Positions 56,296-64,000 of a stretch of 64,000 nucleotides of DNA are shown here, one piece after another. Where the stretch lies: the NCBI GenBank assembly GCA_900095095.1, contig FMBT01000321.1:186001-250000 (forward strand), written 5' to 3'. The DNA is from Fragilariopsis cylindrus CCMP1102. Taxonomy: Eukaryota; Bacillariophyta; Bacillariophyceae; Bacillariales; Bacillariaceae. A program made the position numbers and the translations under genes. The notes below the pieces were generated by a model. The model saw only the letters and a list, made by a program, of their open reading frames with translations, was not told the origin of the DNA and made no database searches. Every line of letters begins with the position of its first letter. Position 1 is the first letter of the stretch.

Positions 56296-57969
56296 ATGTT
56301 GAGTAAATTATTGACGACAAGAGCCGCCTTGATCAATTCTTATACTACTGCTACTGCTACTGCTATTACCAATAGTCATAAACGCGTCATTGTTTCTACC
56401 GCATCTCGTACCTTCGCGTCATATTCGTCGTCATCTTTATCATCAACAAACAACGCATCCTCCTCGAACACGAAGAGTAGCTCCATTTCTTCTGATCGTT
56501 GTCGTCATCCCTCGGCATCGACCACTAGCATTCTTTCAACAACAACAAGAAATATGTCGTCGTCGTCGTCCACCCCTGCTGCTGCACAAAGTAGTCCTGT
56601 CAAGGAGGAAGCATATTGGGCCATTGAACAAGCAAAGAAACTAGATATGATTGGTCCTGAAGATACGGCATTAATATTTCATTCCTGGACACAACATCGA
56701 AAATATTTACAACATTTAAAACAAGCATTTACTAAAACGGATCATCAGAATTGTTTGCATGCCATTGCCGTGAAAACAAATCCACATCCTGCCATATTAC
56801 GTCAATTGGTCGAATGGGGATTTGGTTTAGAATGTGCCTCTATGGAGGAAGTGTATTTAGCCATGAATGCTGGTTGTCCGGGACCTAACATTGTTTTTGA
56901 TTCACCGGTGAAGACACGACATGAAATACGTATTTGTCATGAAAATCCACAACTACACGGTATATTATTAAATGTGAATTCGTTAGAAGAATTAGATCGA
57001 ATTCCCCAAAATCCTAATTTTGTCGTGGGATTACGTATTAATCCCTTAGTCGATACCGGTACACCAGAAATGTTTCAAGTGTCTGGGGATGAATCGAAAT
57101 TTGGTACACCTATTTGTAGTAAGCAAGCGATCTTAGATGCCATTCGAGATTATCCTGTCACACAATTACATGTCCATTCGGGTACCGCAATGGAAGATTT
57201 AACGGTGGCGGTGGGTGCGATTGCCTCGGTGGTGGATTTTGCCACAGAAGCAAATACAATGTTATTAGAGGCGGGTATCACGGATCGATCCATTGTGGGT
57301 GTGGATATTGGTGGTGGATTACGTCCCGAAATATTAGAAAATCATGAATCACCGAACCCAGAAGAAGAGACCTCGAGGATGGAATATTATGTCTCGGAAT
57401 TAAAAAAAGCGGCACCAGCCTTATGGGAAAATAATATGAAATTAGTCACAGAATTTGGACAATGGTCGTATTTTTATTCAGGATATGTCTATTCACAAAT
57501 TGAATATACCTTACAACGGGAACATACCCGTGTTTGTTATATCCATTTAGGTGCGGATATGTTTTTACGTGATATCTATACCGGAAATGGACGAGGGATT
57601 GAATTTTTACCCATGGGTGCTGCCGCATTACGACCACTAACATTAACGGATATTGCGGGTCCATTATGTTTTGCGGGTGATTATTTACAACAACAAATAC
57701 AATTTCCTAAATTAGAAGAAGAGGATGAAATTTTAATGTTAAATACCGGATCCAATGCCTACGGATTATGGTCCAGACATTGTTCCAGAACAGTACCACA
57801 AGTGATTGGTGTGGATCGTGATTCTGAAATATTAATTCAAATGAGTCCACGTACTAATCCATATTTAAGTGAAGGATATAGTGGTACATTATTACCATGG
57901 GATGCACCGGAAGCAGCAAACAACACTGATGATGACGAGAATAATGATGATCGCGTAGCTTCATTGTAA
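56296..57969 (+). CDS. PLP-dependent decarboxylase, ornithine/diaminopimelate-type
   Basis: A single exon of 557 aa. The ATG at 56296 (MLSKLLTTRAALINSYTT) is chosen over a GTG 21 bp upstream. The first about 95 residues are Ser/Thr/Arg-rich and fit an organelle-targeting presequence, probably mitochondrial. The rest shows the alanine-racemase-fold decarboxylase pattern: the PLP lysine in HAIAVKTNPHP (K160), HVHSGTA (H294), the phosphate-binding DIGGGLRPE, VTEFGQW where most members have EPGR, GPLCFAGDYL carrying the catalytic cysteine of the second active-site half, and NTGSNAYGLWSRH. Group III/IV PLP decarboxylases act on ornithine, diaminopimelate, arginine or related amino acids. The EFGQ variant places it in a divergent branch, so the substrate is not assigned. 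Codon use is regular, without the repeats seen in neighbouring genes. Confidence 0.85.
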   Translation: MLSKLLTTRAALINSYTTATATAITNSHKRVIVSTASRTFASYSSSSLSSTNNASSSNTKSSSISSDRCRHPSASTTSILSTTTRNMSSSSSTPAAAQSSPVKEEAYWAIEQAKKLDMIGPEDTALIFHSWTQHRKYLQHLKQAFTKTDHQNCLHAIAVKTNPHPAILRQLVEWGFGLECASMEEVYLAMNAGCPGPNIVFDSPVKTRHEIRICHENPQLHGILLNVNSLEELDRIPQNPNFVVGLRINPLVDTGTPEMFQVSGDESKFGTPICSKQAILDAIRDYPVTQLHVHSGTAMEDLTVAVGAIASVVDFATEANTMLLEAGITDRSIVGVDIGGGLRPEILENHESPNPEEETSRMEYYVSELKKAAPALWENNMKLVTEFGQWSYFYSGYVYSQIEYTLQREHTRVCYIHLGADMFLRDIYTGNGRGIEFLPMGAAALRPLTLTDIAGPLCFAGDYLQQQIQFPKLEEEDEILMLNTGSNAYGLWSRHCSRTVPQVIGVDRDSEILIQMSPRTNPYLSEGYSGTLLPWDAPEAANNTDDDENNDDRVASL

Positions 57970-59315
57970 ATAAGGTAGCAGTAATGAATGAATGAATGAG
58001 TGAATGAATGAATACGCATCATGTGACCATCAATTCACCATCATCATCATCATACCCCCTCACTTCCAGTGGGAAACAAGCATTCATTGATTCACAAACC
58101 AAAACAACTAAAAAAAATCTAAATAAAAGTTAAATACTAAAAATCATTTATTACTATTACACACTATATATTACTATAACTACTACATTAGTTTTGCTTA
58201 GTTACGAAGTAGTATTACTCAATGCATGATATGCAATAAAACGAGTCTCCTACTTTATGTTCATTTTATGATCCCTCCCTCACAAAAAACATGTGACACA
58301 GTATCAAACTACGATGTAGCGAACATGACGCCGAGACACACCTTATCATAGCATAGCTTTGTACTAGTAGCTATGCTAAGAAAAATGTTCTGCCATACTA
58401 CTTCAGTAACTTACTCTATAATATATTGTAGCAGAAAAAGAATGGATTCTGACTCAACTTTCGCCGACTCACTCGACTCATCGCCTCTCATCCGCACCAT
58501 GTAAACCTCAACGTGCTATTATTTCATGATCTCACCACGATTACAAAATGTATTTTAATGGAAATTGCTGTCCGGCTCCCGTGATAAATGACGAAGAAGA
58601 ACCAAAAACATGTGTAGTCGTGCGAAGGCTTAACAAAACAAAAATTTCATGCGTGATCTTTTGACGCATTTTCGACGAGCGATGAATTACTTGGTTTATA
58701 CGAGCAGAAACGAACAGAAAAAATTTCATCACAAGACAGATCGTCAAGTAATCAGCGTGTTATTTGTACGTGATTTTTCACACTTCGTAGTTGCGCACTG
58801 TGATTCAAAATTATTTAATTACCGTAGTTTCACGTTTAACCAAGCAAAGGCTTTTATTGTTGCGCATTCCCCTACGCTCAACATTGCATGCATGTTCACT
58901 CGCACACACTGTTACACACCTTAGAGTCACTCTTTCTATCTCCCTCTTATAAAAACCTACACAACATTATAAAAGAGTCTCGAATCTAACTAGTAGCAGC
59001 GTTTGACTACGTACAGTATCAATAAAAAAGTAAGTAATTAGTTTGGGACACTACGCCTGCCTAGCCAGTACAGTAGTAACAGGTTGGTTCCGCTGACACG
59101 ATCAATTAATTTCCTTCGGTTTGGATTTGAAAAATCGAGTCTTGGTATTTATTGTCATACAGGGTGTGTACCAATATCTCTTAATACCTAATACCATTTC
59201 TTCACTTCACTTCACTTTCCTTTTTCTATTATTATAACAACTACTGTTAAATCATATTATGGACTCTTAAGACAACAAACAAATAGAAAGAGAAATATCG
59301 GTGTGTGAATCTAAG
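57970..59315. other. Spacer between decarboxylase and DUF6824 gene
   Basis: A tetranucleotide (GAAT)n run lies at about 57983-58012 and a CATCAT run near 58038-58053. No gene is supported; a 91-codon frame at 58649-58924 shows no features. The right end should hold the promoter of the gene starting at 59316. Confidence 0.5.
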
Positions 59316-62300
59316 ATGTCATCGCCACTGTTACCTCCCACCGGCAAGAACTCACCGGATACAAGCGCTTCTGCTACCGCGTCTACCGATAGTACTCCGA
59401 AGCCAAATGATAGTGACGGTGATGTTATTGACAATGGCTATAGCAATAGCAATAGTAATAGCAATGGCGACAGTATCAAGACCAACAAGGATTCAAACTC
59501 ATCAAAAGGAGAAGAAGAACAGGACTCAACAACATCTCATCCGCCGCCTCCACTAAAATCATCCCGAAAACAACACCAAGAAGAGGAAAAAGAAAAGGAA
59601 CCAACAGCTGCTACTCCGAAACCGGCATCAGTATTCGAATCAACAGGAACGGCAACGACGTCGTCTGCATCAACAACTCCTGACGATGGAAAAATAGCAG
59701 CAGTAGTAGCTACAACAACAACACCAACAGCAGCAGCAGCAGCATCCACGACATCATCCGCTGTAAAAGCTACTACAGCTGCGACAGCAGTTACAGCAAC
59801 CACAGCTGACACTGCTATCGCTTGTATTAAACAGCAAGACTTATCATCACCATCTGAGGCAGCAGCGGATGTCATTAAGAAACTGAGTAGTGATGTCATT
59901 CAAAAAAAGGAAGATACAGGAACGGAGGATGACGAAACCACCAAAAATGAAAAATCACCCTACGAAAAATCACTGGAAGTTACATCCACAACAGCAGCAA
60001 CAGCAGCAGCACCAGCAACAGCACCATCAACATCCACAAAACCTTCTGTTACATCGACACAGGTACCGATTCCACTACTCTCCTCCACCAAGAGTACTAC
60101 AAATGATGTTACTGAAAAGAAGGGGGATAATAAAAACGAAGAAGAAACATCCAAGTCGGTGTTGGCTTCGGCTATTATCGGTGCAGGAGGAGTGGTACCA
60201 AAATCAAAATCGAAATCAACACCACCACCATTACCATTACCGTTACCACCACAACCACCACCTCCTCCACCACCACCACCATCCCAAAAAAACGTATCAT
60301 CATCCTCCACCGATGGCGATGTAGTTGTGGGAGCGGAAGATAGTACCGGTGGGATTGCAACTCCACACGATCATGATGTCTTATCTGGACGTGGAAATTC
60401 TGTGAATCATCATCCTGGGAATGAATACGTAAGTAATGTAACAATTTAACAAATACATTTCAGATCCATCAATAATACAATATAAACAATCCTTTTGATT
60501 CATTCACTTTCGCTAAGGATTTGTTATAAATTAGTACCATACCAGAGAAAGCAAACTCACCGTTTTTCGTCTATCTCGTCTTCACATAAACTACTTTCAA
60601 TAAAATAATACAGTTTCGTTCACTGGTTCGGCATCATAAATTGGCATATGTTCGATGTCCCAAGCCACAAAAAGAACAATTTTCGAAATTGATTGTTACT
60701 ACCGTCCGTGATCGTGAACCACCGGGTCGATTCCTAAAACAAAATGGATCCTCTAAATTGTGGTACAATATCGGTACACAAAAGGCATTAGATAAAACGA
60801 GACAGGCATTACGAGAAGGTGCACCAGCCACCGTTGCGGGTCTGATGCTCTCCAAAGGATTTAATCCAAAAGTCAGTGTCGAAGCTGTGGCAGCAGCGAT
60901 GGTCGGAGAGGCAGGTTTTAGTGGTGGTGACAGTGGTGCTCTTCCCGATGGTACTTACAATCTAGGACAACATGGTCATCCTCCTAATCATTCACCGAGG
61001 GGTCATCCCTTTCATAATAATGCGAATAGTGCTGCTGAAATGGCCGCCATGGCCGCCGCGCACAGTAGGATGGTCCATCATCCGTATTACAACGCAGCCG
61101 ATATTGTTGCTGGAGGAGGAGGAGGAAGAGGAAGAGGACCAACATCACCAGTACCACCTTCATCATCGTCAGCATTGCCTAATAATAATAATACGAATAC
61201 TACGAGTGTAAATAATGGTGTAAATAGCAGCAGCGCGTCATCATCTACCGCTGTTACGGATGTACTATCAAATAGTGATGCAACGGTGCCTACTTCGAAT
61301 AGCGTAACATTCAAAACAACAAAATCGAATAATAATAATAATAATAAGAAGAAGCAAGGTCCATCACCGCCACAACCGATGACGCCACAATCACAACAAC
61401 AACAACAACATCCACCGCCATCGAATTATCCTCCTATTCATTCTCAGTTTTCCCCTCCCTCCAATTCCGATGAGGCAATGAAGTACCATGCCGCTCAATT
61501 TGTTAGGATGGCAGCCGCGAGTGCCGCCAATAATAACAACAATAATAATAATAGTAGTAATAATAATAATAACAACAACAACAACAACAGTAATGAAACC
61601 GGAGGCTATGGCCCTGGTGGTGGTAGAGGAGGAGGAGGAGGAGGAGGAGGAGGAAGAATGAACAACCCATCGGTTGGGAGTAGCAGTAATTTTAGTAATC
61701 ATCCCGCCGCCTTTGCCGCCGCAGCCGGGACATTTAATCCAGTCCTATTAGAACACATAATGAATCAACAACGTGGGGGAGGTGGCGGCGGCGGTGGTGG
61801 TGGAAATAATGGTATTCCATCATATGGTCCCTCGAACGCGAATAGTGGTGGTGGTGGTAGTGGCACGGATTGGAACAATCAGAATAATAATCAGAATAAT
61901 AATCAGAATAATAATCAGAATAACCATCAGAATAACAATCAGAATAACAATCAGAATAACAATCAGAATAACAATCAGAATAACAATCGTATGGGACCGG
62001 AAGGACGTGGGGGTGGCAATTTTCCTCCTCCTCATCCTCCGTTCCCTCCACCAACAAATGCCGGAGGAGGTAGTGGTGGCGGCGGAGGAGGAGAGCCACA
62101 TCAAGACGTGTATATTTCTCATCTCCAGGATCGGATTCAACAACAAGAACGTCAACTATTAACTTTATGCTCGCATATCTTGTTGGCGCCACCAACTTCG
62201 CCCGAGGGAGAAAACAACGGCGACAACAAAAACGAAAACAACAACAATAACAACAACAACGGAAATACTAATAACTTCAGTGGGGGTCATGGTGGTCCAA

Positions 62301-64000
62301 TGTCATCGCCCGGTGGGCCGGGAGGACAACACAATCAGCATCACGCTGCTGCTGCTGTTGCAAACATCAACGCTACTGCTGCAATGGTAAAGGAATTACA
62401 AAGTTACGCTGCTGCCGGTGCTAATGTTAGTGGGGGTGGTGGTGTTGATGGGGGTGTTATGAACAACTACGATAACAGTGGTCGGTTCAATCAACATCAT
62501 CACCATGCTGCCGCTTTTGCCGCCGCCCAACACGCACACGCTGCCGCCAACGCAAGTAATAATAGTAGCAACAACAACAATAATAATAATCATGCTTATG
62601 ACAACAATAGCATGGGTCATCACACTGTTCCTCCGGTTCCATTCGTTAAGACTCAATCCTCTTCATCGAACGGTACATCAAATAGTAACAAATCTTCGGG
62701 CAAAACAACCAGTGCTACCAAGAAGAAGAAAAAGAAGACAAGTAAGACTGCGCCGGCGACAAAATCAACAGGTAAAGGAACCGCTTCTAAAGCTATAAGA
62801 TCGGATGATGGCGATGCCGTAGCAGCTCTACTGGCGCTCGGAATTGGCAAATCTCCATCGACATCGTCGAGTCCTCCTGCACCACCATCGACTGGTGAAG
62901 AATCTCCATCAGTAGATTCAATAGATGAAGAAGACGGATCTTCGTCTTCAAAAAAGAAAAGAAAGTCGTCACCGAGTGGACTAAGAAGACAGTTACCGCT
63001 TAAGAAAAAGCAAGCCCAAGGAAAAGAGGAAGGGGAAGAGGAAGAGGAAGACGAGACTGTTAACAGCAAAAGTAACGAAAACAACACCAAGCCTCCTCCC
63101 CAAATAGCAAGTACTAATCAAAATCAACAGAATACACAGCAGCAACAAGAAAGCACACCCAACCATAATTACAGTAGCAACATACTTCATAATGGTAAAA
63201 TTCTGAGTGCACCTATGGAAATTAATGGTCAAGTATTGGAAACATATTTGTACGGACAATCACCAGTTACCGATCCACATATACATGTAAGCACTCTTAA
63301 TTTACTACGATGACCACAAAGATACAGTGACCAACTAGACTGAACTCGACTGATCTCGACTCGACCCTGTTTTCCGTGTTTCTCATATTAAAACAACAAC
63401 ATTTCATCTCACTCTGTACGGCAATTTTTACTGTGATTTCATTCTCCTACATTCTTTCCTTCATCTCCAGGATGTTCTTTGTGGTCGCGGGGCTCTGACC
63501 AACGAGCACCCAGGTAATGAGTGGTGAGTGATTATTTTTGCTGTGTTTTATTTTTTTGGTATGCTTTTCCATCTTCCTTAAATTGAATGCATGCATCAGT
63601 CTAACAATTTCTCCTTTTTTGTACAGGTTCCGTAGATTGGTTCGTAGTAATCGGCAATTATATCGGAGCTGTCCCAAACACACCAAATTACTTGTTGCGA
63701 AGGCAATTGTACAGGCGGTCCAACGGAACCAGAGAAATCCACCGGGAAGATTTCTAGAGAAGACCAAAACAGATGATGGGTCAATAAGTAGTACGTGGAC
63801 ACCAATCAACTACAAAAGTGCCGTCGAGAAGGCATCACAGGCACTACGAGAGAAGGTAACACCAAACTGGGGAGCGCCGCCTTCGAATTTTCCGCTCTCC
63901 AAAGCTTTGGAAGCAGCAAGGGCCGTTGCGTATCTCGAAAAGGAATACCCATCAGGGGATGCTTTTGCTGGTACAAACTTGTTGGCATTGATTATGGCTG
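59316..64000 (+). CDS. Protein with two DUF6824 domains, partial at right edge
   Basis: Exons 59316-60428, 60614-63286, 63471-63523 and 63627 to beyond 64000; all introns are GT-AG and in phase, giving at least 1404 codons. Domain 1 (about 354-443) starts DVLSGRGNSVNHHPGNEY and continues FRSLVRHHKLAYV, PPGRFLKQNG, ALDKTRQALRE. Domain 2 (about 1263-1355) starts DVLCGRGALTNEHPGNEW, then FRRLVRSNRQLY, PPGRFLEKT, AVEKASQALRE. DUF6824 is a domain expanded in diatoms and other stramenopiles, of unproven function; the basic conserved helices suggest nucleic-acid binding. The first domain is split by an intron after GNEY and the second, within the codon for the W of GNEW, at nearly the same point. 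The linker is low-complexity: poly-Asn, NNQ repeats, poly-Gly and Ala-rich blocks. A predicted nuclear regulator, by inference. Confidence 0.85.

Overview
The window reads as nuclear DNA of a diatom, most likely a pennate one. The evidence is: proteins built from PSxxPS tracts; a cell-wall-type protein combining a Lys/Gly + Trp/Tyr block, a Lys/Ser repeat and a chitin-binding tail; a gene carrying two copies of the stramenopile DUF6824 domain; a Ty1/copia element of the diatom CoDi type; and short GT-AG introns of about 110-330 bp in AT-rich, microsatellite-rich DNA. No organism name can be fixed from sequence alone.

Layout. 1-3.3 kb: gene-poor DNA with small tandem repeats. 3.3-8.0 kb: two secreted-protein genes facing each other (a PSxxPT-rich protein with one intron, and a 355-aa secreted protein with a hydrophobic C-terminus), followed by the latter's repeat-rich upstream region. 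8.2-10.0 kb: a decayed multi-pass membrane protein gene. 10.8-22 kb: a three-repeat Myb-like gene, a probably disrupted ankyrin-TPR-MYND gene, a CS-domain (NudC/p23-like) gene and a two-finger CCCH gene. 22.4-32.0 kb: a five-exon gene of 2997 codons with a beta-propeller-like core and a LamG/ConA-like domain. 32.5-38.6 kb: a 1618-aa modular cell-wall-type protein gene and its upstream repeats. 39.8-45.7 kb: a young copia element with apparently identical LTRs. 45.7-51.8 kb: gene-poor DNA with tandem repeats, a MITE-like inverted-repeat element and a piggyBac remnant. 51.8-64 kb: a J-domain protein, a small doubtful gene, a PLP-dependent ornithine/diaminopimelate-type decarboxylase, and the double-DUF6824 gene, which runs off the right edge.

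How genes may work together. The 355-aa secreted protein gene (start near 7178, minus strand) and the 1618-aa protein gene (start at 37607, minus strand) lie 30 kb apart and look unrelated in sequence. Yet they share about 270 bp of upstream DNA, including a TATA-like block and a small hairpin. Behind that, each carries its own differently built tandem array of the same core, CGTAACGTTTCCTTATGTGA. This looks like a shared control module for co-expressed cell-surface or silica-wall proteins and is the most interesting signal in the window.

Limits. Exon joins were worked out by hand from frame, splice consensus and domain continuity. Family names rest on motif recognition, not searches.
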